From positions 62,001 through 126,000 of the forward strand of contig NZ_QJHK01000009.1 in NCBI RefSeq assembly GCF_003202435.1: a stretch of 64,000 nucleotides of DNA, written 5' to 3'. The notes beneath the pieces were generated by a model. That model saw only the letters and a program-made list of their open reading frames with translations. It had not been told where the DNA came from and made no database searches. The stretch is from Flavobacterium cheongpyeongense. Its GTDB lineage: Bacteria > Bacteroidota > Bacteroidia > Flavobacteriales > Flavobacteriaceae. Made by a program: the position numbers and the translations under genes. This document shows, piece by piece, positions 10,628-18,114 of this stretch (position 1 is the stretch's first letter; each line of letters starts with the position of its first letter).

Positions 10628-10672
10628 CAAATTGATGATGAAATAGATTATTTTTGAATCGTTAATCCTATT

Positions 10673-11221
10673 CTAATAAGATAAAAATTCAATTTCCGAC
10701 CTTTTATCCAACAACTGCCAGCCATCATCGTTTCGTATAAAATAGACTTTATGATTAAGTGTATCTTTCAATCCATTTTTAATGGCAACAGCAAAAACAT
10801 TCTTTCTTCGAATTGTAGTATATTCAACAATTGCTTTATTACCGGAACTCATCATCCTTATTTCTTTGATTGCTCCAAATTCTTCATCAGCTACTTTTAC
10901 GCGCTGTATTTTACTTATTTTGTCATCTGCTGGTGTATGTAGTAAGTACGGTTTTGCTGCAGGAGTAAAACTCACGAAAGCCGTTGTATCACCAAACTTC
11001 TTACTTTGAAGTACTTTTACAAATCCTTTTTCTACGAGTCCTGATTTAAAAATGGTATAAGCATGCGTCGGATCACCGCAGAAAATATCATGGTGTACAA
11101 TAGCAGGGTAATGATTTTTTTCCAGAATAAGGTTAGTAGCCAATTTTTCATCCAGCTTTTTAGGCTGACAGCCTGTGATTATTAAAATCACTGTAGTTAA
11201 AATATAAGATAGCTTTTTCAT
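10673..11221 (-). CDS. Hypothetical lipoprotein
   Basis: A 182-residue protein with a lipoprotein signal peptide (MKKLSYILTTVILIITGC, lipobox ITGC with Cys18). The mature part is a mixed alpha/beta domain (FKSGLVEKGFVKV, KAIVEYTTIRR) ending in a region like DUF4440/NTF2-like folds, but the match is too weak to name. It follows the 226-residue gene by 30 bp in the same direction and is closed by the terminator at 10609-10627. Likely membrane-anchored on the periplasmic side or at the cell surface. Confidence 0.75.
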   Translation of the reverse strand: MKKLSYILTTVILIITGCQPKKLDEKLATNLILEKNHYPAIVHHDIFCGDPTHAYTIFKSGLVEKGFVKVLQSKKFGDTTAFVSFTPAAKPYLLHTPADDKISKIQRVKVADEEFGAIKEIRMMSSGNKAIVEYTTIRRKNVFAVAIKNGLKDTLNHKVYFIRNDDGWQLLDKRSEIEFLSY

Positions 11222-11251
11222 GTTTTTAAATTTTAAATTAGTAGTATTTGA

Positions 11252-11932
11252 TTAATATTCTTTGATCTGTTTGATCATGCGTTCCAATGTTTCAATTGCT
11301 ATTTGCTTATCCCTTTCTTCAAAAACATAAGCCTTGCTCCGCATGGCATTGTATGAAAGATCTGCTTTGTTTGGAGTGGATAAAAAAGGAACAATTGTTT
11401 TAAATAAATGATTCATTGATTTTGAAATAAGAATTTTTAATTCATCGGATGCCCTTAATATTAAGGCTGTTTGATCGGTTGAAAGTTTACATAAAACTTT
11501 ACCAGAAAAGCCATTCATTACTATAGGACTAGTTGTTTTCCTTTCAACAATTTGAAAAGGGGCCGTTAAATAGTTTGCAAATCTTGATTCTATAAAAATT
11601 ATTAATTCATTCAAACAGGATATTAAAGTAGTTGTTACTTCTTTTAGACTATCTCTGTGTAAATCATTACTATTATTTATATCTGTGATTTTATCTAAAA
11701 GAAATAGTAATGTGGAATAATAATTTCCAACTAAAATTTTTATCTGTTTCTCCTTAGTAAGTGAAAAAACCTGTATAGTAAACTGTGACTGAATAAAAAA
11801 TGTTTGTTCATTCGCTTTTTCAATAATCTCTCTTGATTGAATTGGAGAAATCATAGTAAGATCGGTTTTGCTGGGATTAAGGGTTGAAGTCACCGTTAAG
11901 TCCATCCATTCTAAAAGATAGGTTTGAGTCAT
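11252..11932 (-). CDS. Hypothetical helical protein, function unknown
   Basis: A 226-residue cytoplasmic protein with no signal peptide or membrane helix. It is largely helical and ends in a basic helix (ALETLERMIKQIKEY-like). No catalytic or DNA-binding motif was found. It is the first gene of a two-gene unit with the lipoprotein. Codon use and AT content match the surroundings. I considered and rejected an RteC-type regulator because none of its characteristic sequence is visible. Confidence 0.65.
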   Translation of the reverse strand: MTQTYLLEWMDLTVTSTLNPSKTDLTMISPIQSREIIEKANEQTFFIQSQFTIQVFSLTKEKQIKILVGNYYSTLLFLLDKITDINNSNDLHRDSLKEVTTTLISCLNELIIFIESRFANYLTAPFQIVERKTTSPIVMNGFSGKVLCKLSTDQTALILRASDELKILISKSMNHLFKTIVPFLSTPNKADLSYNAMRSKAYVFEERDKQIAIETLERMIKQIKEY

Positions 11933-12041
11933 TTCTTTTACTTTTATTTAGTAAATATTTCTCTCGACTTATAATCGACAGTACTCTAAATCAATGCTTA
12001 TAGAACATTCTTAACCCAGTCAAAACATGTGTTGTTAATAT

Positions 12042-12902
12042 TTAATTAGAATTTAATCGTAAACGGTATTCGGAAGGAGACAGGGAAGTATGCTTCTTAA
12101 AAAAAGTACTAAAAAAAGAAGTATTGGCAAATTTCAGTTCTTCTGAAATATATAAAATGGTTAAATCATTATTTTGAAGCAGGATTTTGGCCTCCAGAAT
12201 AATTGCATTTTCTATACATTGTTTTGCTGTGATCTCCGTAACCTGTTTGACAGTTTTAGTAAGATGCCCTGCAGTAACATTTAGGATATTTGAATAGAAT
12301 TTCACACTGTGTTCTTTTCGGCAGTTTAGTTCTAATAACCTAAAAAAATGGATAACTATTTTTTCATTTCCAGTATGTTTTACATTATCATACCAAGATG
12401 ACCGATAATATATTACAGCAAGTTCATAAAGGAAAAGATTAAAACTCAAAACCAATGTTTCCTTTTTCAAAATATTCTTATTTGAACTTCTGACCTTACT
12501 ATTGATTAATTTAAGTAGATCTACAAGTAATCCAATTTCTTTATTTTTGAGAAAAATCTTGGAAGTATTTTTTGCAACAAAAAATTCAAAATATCCTATG
12601 TGCGGCCATCTTATACTATTAGCAAAAGCAAACTCTGATGAGAATGAAAGCTGGCATATTTGCAATTGATTGGTCATTATCAAAACTTCACAGATAGACT
12701 TTTTTGGAATAACGATTAGTTCATTGATAAATAAATGAATCTTTTTACTGTTAATTAACAGGCATACTGCTCCAGAATTTATAATCAAAACGGTAAATCG
12801 ATTCAATATAATTGATTCTTTAAAAGCAATTCTGGAGGAGAACGTTTCAAAGATGTAGACTTGCAAGCCTGATGGGTTATATTTTGATTTTAGAAATGCC
12901 AA
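12042..12902 (-). CDS. AraC-family transcriptional regulator
   Basis: A 286-residue protein. The N-terminal ~190 residues look like a cupin-type sensor domain (SSRIAFKESIILNRFTVL, then LIINSGAVCLLI). The C-terminal ~90 residues are an AraC double helix-turn-helix: LNVTAGHLTKTVKQVT for the first unit and ISEELKFANTSFFSTFFKKH with LSPSEYR for the second. This is the usual AraC length and order. It ends the minus-strand run that starts with the lipoprotein at 13928. The regulated genes are probably nearby, but no direct evidence ties it to one promoter. Confidence 0.85.
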   Translation of the reverse strand: MAFLKSKYNPSGLQVYIFETFSSRIAFKESIILNRFTVLIINSGAVCLLINSKKIHLFINELIVIPKKSICEVLIMTNQLQICQLSFSSEFAFANSIRWPHIGYFEFFVAKNTSKIFLKNKEIGLLVDLLKLINSKVRSSNKNILKKETLVLSFNLFLYELAVIYYRSSWYDNVKHTGNEKIVIHFFRLLELNCRKEHSVKFYSNILNVTAGHLTKTVKQVTEITAKQCIENAIILEAKILLQNNDLTILYISEELKFANTSFFSTFFKKHTSLSPSEYRLRLNSN

Positions 12903-12945
12903 AATAAGCGCTTTAAAATGTTTAATTTAATTGTTCTAGTAAGTA

Positions 12946-13194
12946 TTACTTATCGAATAATCTGGCCATCAATGAAACGCAAACGAACAATAAATTTGAA
13001 ATGCCGTTTACAAAAAATAGATATGCCAATTTTCTGGGAGAATCAGTTTTTATCCCGCCGTCGGTTAAATAGCCTATTATTTCATCATAGGATAATAGAT
13101 CTATGATGAAATAAAGGCTCACAATATTGAAAAGAATCAAAAACACGCAATAGACATATTGCAATTGTTTTTCAATCGACTCAGTTATATACAT
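12946..13194 (-). CDS. Small two-helix membrane protein
   Basis: An 82-residue protein with two predicted membrane helices, at about residues 13-35 (YVYCVFLILFNIVSLYFII) and 57-77 (LAYLFFVNGISNLLFVCVSL), joined by a polar loop with an acidic start. It begins 2 bp after the stop of the lipoprotein gene at 13197, which indicates translational coupling. No family recognised. Pairing with a secreted lipoprotein suggests a shared envelope role. Confidence 0.65.
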   Translation of the reverse strand: MYITESIEKQLQYVYCVFLILFNIVSLYFIIDLLSYDEIIGYLTDGGIKTDSPRKLAYLFFVNGISNLLFVCVSLMARLFDK

Positions 13195-13196
13195 AA

Positions 13197-13928
13197 CTAT
13201 TCTGTTTGGAGATTTTGAATTATGAGTCCTGTCACTATTGATTTATTAATCGCAGTTGAAGAATTTGCTACTGCACCTTGTACCGCTCCAACACGATTTC
13301 CAACAGAAGTTTCCCAATCCTTATCTTTACGTTCTTTAGCATAATACGATGAATATCTTGCTATAGAGGAAGTCGTGAGAATGATCCTCTTGTCCTCATT
13401 GCTAAACTGTGTGTTGGATATAACGGACGCCTCGAATGAGATTATGGATTGGTGAATGATAGCATATTCATTAGTTTCCCATAACAGTATGGAATCCATA
13501 AAATTGGAAAGAGAAATTTTAGCGGCAGTAGTCATTGAGGAATTTGCAATCGCCTGCTCTAATTTTATTTGAGGATCATCGACAATTTCTTGAATTTCCT
13601 GAAAGTTGCAGGGAAGACTTGTTGCCATATTTAATAGATCGTTATTCAGAACCGAGATAGAATCTACTTTTTGGCTGATTTGAGCAATCGTATTGAAAGT
13701 ATAATTTCCAGACAAGTAAACATCAAGGATGTCATTATGTACTTTACCTGCTATGTCATATTCATTAGCTGGATTTTCAGGACTTAGGGTCTGAAGTAGC
13801 TTTGCTGTTTTTTTAGATTTATTTTCAATAAGACCATCATCTAAAATTTTAGTATTATCAATACTCTCACTGGTACAAGAAACAAGTAGTGATGCTAATA
13901 CAACTAGCAATAATAAAAGATTTTTCAT
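13197..13928 (-). CDS. Hypothetical lipoprotein
   Basis: A 243-residue protein with a clear lipoprotein signal (MKNLLLLLVVLASLLVSC, Cys18). The mature chain is mostly helical with no enzymatic motif; the segment near NRVGAVQGAVANSSTAINKS at the C-terminus resembles a glycine/alanine-rich helical hairpin found in some Bacteroidota surface lipoproteins. It is the first gene of the minus-strand unit leading to the small membrane protein and the AraC regulator. It starts divergently from the TPR/AraC hybrid across a 354-bp promoter region. Confidence 0.7.
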   Translation of the reverse strand: MKNLLLLLVVLASLLVSCTSESIDNTKILDDGLIENKSKKTAKLLQTLSPENPANEYDIAGKVHNDILDVYLSGNYTFNTIAQISQKVDSISVLNNDLLNMATSLPCNFQEIQEIVDDPQIKLEQAIANSSMTTAAKISLSNFMDSILLWETNEYAIIHQSIISFEASVISNTQFSNEDKRIILTTSSIARYSSYYAKERKDKDWETSVGNRVGAVQGAVANSSTAINKSIVTGLIIQNLQTE

Positions 13929-14282
13929 AATTAAAAGTGTTAAATGTAAAGACTGTTTTTTTTCAGTCAGTTCATTTCACCCGGGTTAGCAGAACTTTAA
14001 TCCGGCACGATGCCAAATGTTTTTTGCTATTGAATTCAAGACAAATCTAGAAGTAGATTTTTTGATTTGCAAAACGTTGTATATGGGTTTTCCGAATTTA
14101 GGCTATCGATTTTCCGAAAATCGACACACCTTTTTTTACTAAAAACACACTAATTATCAATAGATTACGTTATACTTAATGCTGTTTTAAGCAAAACACA
14201 ATATTATATTTACCCAATAGTATTTTTCGCTGATAAAAATGCATTTTCACATCAAATAATGTCTCATTTTTTAATTTAACTT
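13929..14282. promoter_or_regulatory. Divergent promoter region with a palindromic operator candidate
   Basis: This 354-bp gap separates two divergent units. At 14107-14123 CGATTTTC and GAAAATCG form a perfect 8-bp dyad around one C, and its TTTTCCGAA half recurs directly about 24 bp upstream (around 14086-14094), so two sites may bind one regulator. The plus-strand side ends with an AT-rich TATATTTA box resembling the Bacteroidota -7 element about 65 bp before the ATG at 14283. No open reading frame of note lies in the gap. Confidence 0.45.
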
Positions 14283-15971
14283 ATGATTAAAAATTATATA
14301 TTATTAGTAATTCTTTGCTTTGGAAATCAATTGTATGCGCAGGAAATGGAATCGGAAATTTTCGATACGCTTAAAAGAAAAAGTTATGATTATCTTTTTG
14401 AACGTATAGAAGCCACAGCTGAGAATAAAGTAAACCAGGCATACTATCTTAAGTACTTTTTGAACAAGGCAAAAAAGGATAAAAATTTCGAGGAAATTGT
14501 AAATGGATATAAAAATTATTTATTCTATGCACCTGAAAAATCGAAATTGATATATGCAGACAGTATGATTTACACTGCCAAAAAAGCCAATAATAATGCT
14601 CTTATCGGCTCAGCTTATCTTTCAAAGGGAATTGTTTACTATGCCAGAAAAGAGCACAAAAATGCACTGGATAATTACCTCATAGCTGATAATTTTATTT
14701 CCAAAACCAATGATAAGTACTTAGTGTATAAGGTTAAATATAATATTGCCATTATAAAATATTTTCTAGGGTTTTATGACGAGGCAATTTCTTTGTTTAC
14801 TGAGTGTATTGATTATTTTAAAGAGAAAAATACAAGAGCATACTTAAATTCATTGCATTTACTCGGTTTGTGCCATAATAGGATTGGTAATTATGGATTA
14901 TGTTCTGAAATAAATAAAAAAGGAATTGAAGAAGGGATAAGAATGTCAAATGCTGAAATGCAAAATTATTTTATTCATTCAGAAGGCATCAATCAGTACT
15001 TTAAAAACAACTATGCAGAAGCTATAAAAAAAATTAATTATTCAATTCCATTTATAAATAAAAATAAAGATTTTGGCAATGAGTCTGTCGGATATTTTTA
15101 TATTGGTAAAAGCTATTGGAATCTTCACAAACCTGAAATGGCTTTGCCATATTTTTTTAAAGTTGATAAGATTTTTGATGATAAGGGATATATACGTCCG
15201 GATTTACGGCAGAACTACGAGTTACTATTAAAGTATTATAAATCTAAAAAAGATCTTCATAAACAGCTCTATTATACGGATAAGCTACTAAAGGCAGACA
15301 GTATATTAGACAACAAGTTCATCTATCTTTCCGGCAGAGTTCGCAAAGTGTATGACACGAAAGTATTACTAAAAGATAAGCAGGATATTGAAGAATTGTT
15401 TAATAAGAGGAAGTATAACGATTTTATTTTTACTGGTATCGTACTAGTATTATTTTTAATCGTATCATTCATTGCTTACAGGCATATCAGGAATAAGAAT
15501 GTTTATAGGCAAAAATTTGAGGAATTGATGGCAAAAAATGAGGCAGTTTCTAAAGTGGAAGTCAAAAATGTAAGTAATGGAATTGGAAATATAAATAAAG
15601 ATACTATTGCAGATATACTTAAGCAATTGGAAAAATTTGAAAAGGATAAAAAATTTCTAGTAAAAGACCTGACTTCCGCAAAGCTTGCCGCTATTTTCAA
15701 TTCCAATCCAAAATATTTATCACAGATAATTTATCAATACAGAGGAAAGAAATTTGTGAAATACATCGCTGATCTTAAAATCAATTATCTAATAAAGTTA
15801 TTAAAAGAAGATAGTAAAATAAGGAAATATTCTAATAGTGCATTGGCTGAAGAAGTTGGCTTTAGCAGTACTAAAACATTTACTCAGGCTTTTTTTGCAG
15901 AAGCCGGATGTCCAACGTCTTATTTTATTGAAGAACTAAATAAGATTTCTCAAGAGAACAAGATCCTTTAA
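14283..15971 (+). CDS. Membrane TPR / AraC-type hybrid regulator
   Basis: A 562-residue protein common in Flavobacteriia. In order: a signal peptide (MIKNYILLVILCFGNQLYAQ), about 330 residues of TPR-like helices on the outer side (ALIGSAYLSKGIVYYA, SVGYFYIGKSYWNL), a membrane helix near 381-402 (GIVLVLFLIVSFIAY), a short coiled coil, and a cytoplasmic AraC DNA-binding domain (SAKLAAIFNSNPKYLSQII, then LAEEVGFSSTKTFTQAFF). It would sense a periplasmic signal through the TPRs and act directly on DNA without a kinase. Its targets may be the divergent lipoprotein unit or the SusCD operon; neither is proven. Confidence 0.85.
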   Translation: MIKNYILLVILCFGNQLYAQEMESEIFDTLKRKSYDYLFERIEATAENKVNQAYYLKYFLNKAKKDKNFEEIVNGYKNYLFYAPEKSKLIYADSMIYTAKKANNNALIGSAYLSKGIVYYARKEHKNALDNYLIADNFISKTNDKYLVYKVKYNIAIIKYFLGFYDEAISLFTECIDYFKEKNTRAYLNSLHLLGLCHNRIGNYGLCSEINKKGIEEGIRMSNAEMQNYFIHSEGINQYFKNNYAEAIKKINYSIPFINKNKDFGNESVGYFYIGKSYWNLHKPEMALPYFFKVDKIFDDKGYIRPDLRQNYELLLKYYKSKKDLHKQLYYTDKLLKADSILDNKFIYLSGRVRKVYDTKVLLKDKQDIEELFNKRKYNDFIFTGIVLVLFLIVSFIAYRHIRNKNVYRQKFEELMAKNEAVSKVEVKNVSNGIGNINKDTIADILKQLEKFEKDKKFLVKDLTSAKLAAIFNSNPKYLSQIIYQYRGKKFVKYIADLKINYLIKLLKEDSKIRKYSNSALAEEVGFSSTKTFTQAFFAEAGCPTSYFIEELNKISQENKIL

Positions 15972-16038
15972 TAAATAACTCAGAAAATGTTTTCTATACT
16001 ATTTATAAATTAAAAGCGTTATAATTTTTGCAGCAAAG

Positions 16039-16069
16039 TTGCTATACAACGAGCAAAATTTTACTTTTG
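16039..16069 (+). promoter_or_regulatory. Bacteroidota-type promoter of the histone-like gene
   Basis: TACTTTTG at 16062-16069 matches the -7 consensus TAnnTTTG. A TTG at 16039-16041, 20 bp upstream, serves as the -33 element. The start codon at 16096 is 27 bp downstream, giving a very short leader. Confidence 0.65.
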
Positions 16070-16095
16070 CTGGCTTAATTTAATAAAAATATATC

Positions 16096-16272
16096 ATGAA
16101 AGATTTAGTAGCAAAAATAAACGCCGAAATCGAAACATTTAAAACAGAATCTGAATCATTAATTGATAAAGGTGTTAAAGCAGCAGGAGCTAGAGCTCGT
16201 AAATCAACTTTAGAAATTGAAAAACTTTTAAAAGAGTTTAGAAAAGTTTCTATCGAAGAATCTAAAAAATAA
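16096..16272 (+). CDS. Histone H1-like protein Hc1
   Basis: A 58-residue lysine-rich protein starting MKDLVAKINAEIETFKTE and ending KEFRKVSIEESKK. The middle (IDKGVKAAGARARKST) is typical of the small Hc1-type histone-like proteins that are near-universal and strongly expressed in Flavobacteriia. It is expected to bind DNA non-specifically and compact or protect the nucleoid. It has its own consensus promoter and a downstream hairpin, so it is a free-standing gene. Chromosomal copies are usual; a copy on cargo of a mobile element is less expected. Confidence 0.88.
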   Translation: MKDLVAKINAEIETFKTESESLIDKGVKAAGARARKSTLEIEKLLKEFRKVSIEESKK

Positions 16273-16290
16273 ATTCATTCTTGCTTATCG

Positions 16291-16314
16291 GGGCTGTCTT
16301 TTTAAAAAGCAGCC
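16291..16314 (+). terminator. Hairpin downstream of the histone-like gene
   Basis: GGCTGTCTTTTT pairs with AAAAAGCAGCC (one mismatch near the middle), 18 bp after the stop codon. The T-tract on the plus side lies in the loop-proximal stem, so it may act in both directions; the minus-strand gene at 16357 ends on the other side. Confidence 0.5.
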
Positions 16315-16356
16315 TCAATAAAAATATAACCTTTTAAAGACATTCTTTGCTAACCA

Positions 16357-16893
16357 TTAATTTTTTCCTCCACCTCTGCTAGAGGAATAAGCTTCATTAT
16401 TTGGATTCATCTGATTTGCATGATTATCCATTTCAGCATTTGAAGAATTATTCGTTTCATGTTCCCAATTGTCTGGTCTTTCGCTGTAGCCCCTACTTTT
16501 CCAGTATGAATCATTATTGGGATTTAATTGATTTGAGCGATTATCTAAATCATCTTGTGTTTGAGCGATTTCTTCTTCAATAAGTTCTCGCCAATTCTCT
16601 GGACGTGTTATATAGCCTCTACTTCTCCAGTAAGCATTGTTATTAGGATTCTCTTTATTGGAATAGTTATTTTGATCAAAAAGTCTCTTTGAGTTAGTAT
16701 ACGAGGTTTCATGTAGTCCTTGACGAGATTTTTTTTCAGCACTTTGGTTACCGTCAAAAGTATTGGAAAAGTGCTTTTTATAGTATGCTGCTAAATTTCC
16801 ATTAACAATTGATATGCAAAATACAAATGCAACTGGCTTTAAAAATATCCATGATAAGTTAGATTTCTTTTTTTTAGTAGTTTCTCTTTCCAT
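16357..16893 (-). CDS. Membrane protein with three NPNN-Y-SRG repeats
   Basis: A 178-residue protein with a polar basic N-terminus, one membrane helix at about residues 15-33 (WIFLKPVAFVFCISIVNG), and an Asn-rich outer part carrying three copies of a repeat of about 37 residues: NPNNNAYWRSRGYITRPENW, NPNNDSYWKSRGYSERPDNW and NPNNEAYSSSRGGG. The linkers are acidic or Asn-rich. The signature is N-P-N-N-x-x-Y-x-x-S-R-G followed by R-P-x-N-W in the first two copies; the third is truncated. I do not know a function. It lies 18 bp downstream of the TPR/OB gene and may belong to the same transcript. Confidence 0.65.
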   Translation of the reverse strand: MERETTKKKKSNLSWIFLKPVAFVFCISIVNGNLAAYYKKHFSNTFDGNQSAEKKSRQGLHETSYTNSKRLFDQNNYSNKENPNNNAYWRSRGYITRPENWRELIEEEIAQTQDDLDNRSNQLNPNNDSYWKSRGYSERPDNWEHETNNSSNAEMDNHANQMNPNNEAYSSSRGGGKN

Positions 16894-16911
16894 ATATTTT
16901 TTAGCGTAGTT

Positions 16912-18114
16912 TCAGGTTATTACCTTTTTAATTCTTACTTGTTCTTTTTTTGTTTCTGTAGGAGGCAATATTTCAAACAATACTTTTTTTCCAACGAAAA
17001 TATTCGGTGTAAGATGAAAGTTTGAGGAAACTGAAAAGTAATATTTTTGACCGTTGCTTTTTAAAAATCCATCTTTTCCACGTTCATTATCGTTTCTTAT
17101 TTCTACAATTTCGCCATCAAGATTTTGGCCCGTCGTTGTTTTAGTTTTGTCAAATGATTTTGTTTGCGGTTGTTTGAACGTATTCCAATAGTTTTTTAAT
17201 TCCTTTTTCAAGTTTGGAAGTTGTTCCAATGGAATTTGAGTAAAACCTAAATTTTGTAAAGCATAATCCAAAGTTGGTGGAACTTTCCATTCTTCTTGTT
17301 GCCGCAATAGTTTTGAAAGCATGTAATGCTTAAACGACAACTCAGTTTCTTCTTTGTGTCCCAAAATATTAGCAATTAATACCAGTAAACCAACCTTGTA
17401 TTCAAGGTCACCAAAGTTATTTATTGCTTCAATTGCATATTTGAATGCTTTATCAAAATCTCCGTTTTCTTTGTATATTTCTGCAACTTCATTTTGTATA
17501 AACCATTCTTTTTTTCTTCGCAGAACTTGCAATAATTCATTTAAAGCGTCTGCTGAGTTTCCTAAATGTTTTTTTGATAAAGCAATTCTACGAGCAAACC
17601 AAATTTCATTTGAGTAATGAAATTTCTCAAAATTTTCAAGTGCCTTTTTTGAGAACTCATAACATTCTTGATATTGTTGGGTTTCAAATAATGCCTTTGT
17701 TTTAAATGCGTACCAATTTTCTTTATCTGACGCAAGTTCCATCGGTTTCTTTTCTCCTTTTCTTTCAACTTCAATGGTTTTACATTCTGTGTCCAAATTA
17801 TCAACCGAAACTAAATCACAGAATTTGTTTACAACTGTCCAATTTACGGATGGTTTGTCCTTAAATTTTTTTAGTAAATACCCAAAGTTTTTTTCATCTA
17901 AAACAATATTATGTTGCTCAATAAAAGTGAAAATTACTTCATAATGATTTGTTTCTATCAATGCAGAAATCATTTCATAAACAATGAATTTATTTAAGCC
18001 AATATCATCCGGCTTAAATTCTGTTTTGTTTTCTTTGAAAAACTTTAAAGTTTCAGAAAATTTCTTTTGATTATTCAAGGCTTTAATAGACTGGCTAAAA
18101 TCAAATAAAGTCAT
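16912..18114 (-). CDS. TPR-like protein with C-terminal cold-shock/OB-like domain
   Basis: A 400-residue cytoplasmic protein. About 300 residues of helical TPR-type repeats (YEFSKKALENFEKFHYSNE, DFDKAFKYAIEAI) are followed by a short linker and a ~65-residue domain (GEIVEIRNDNERGKDGFLK, then YYFSVSS, FVGKKVLFEI) with the strand pattern of a cold-shock/OB nucleic-acid-binding fold. Its ATG overlaps the end of the helicase gene by 4 bp (ATGA type), so the two are made together. It is a plausible substrate-recognition or regulatory partner of the helicase. No nuclease motif is visible. Confidence 0.72.
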   Translation of the reverse strand: MTLFDFSQSIKALNNQKKFSETLKFFKENKTEFKPDDIGLNKFIVYEMISALIETNHYEVIFTFIEQHNIVLDEKNFGYLLKKFKDKPSVNWTVVNKFCDLVSVDNLDTECKTIEVERKGEKKPMELASDKENWYAFKTKALFETQQYQECYEFSKKALENFEKFHYSNEIWFARRIALSKKHLGNSADALNELLQVLRRKKEWFIQNEVAEIYKENGDFDKAFKYAIEAINNFGDLEYKVGLLVLIANILGHKEETELSFKHYMLSKLLRQQEEWKVPPTLDYALQNLGFTQIPLEQLPNLKKELKNYWNTFKQPQTKSFDKTKTTTGQNLDGEIVEIRNDNERGKDGFLKSNGQKYYFSVSSNFHLTPNIFVGKKVLFEILPPTETKKEQVRIKKVIT

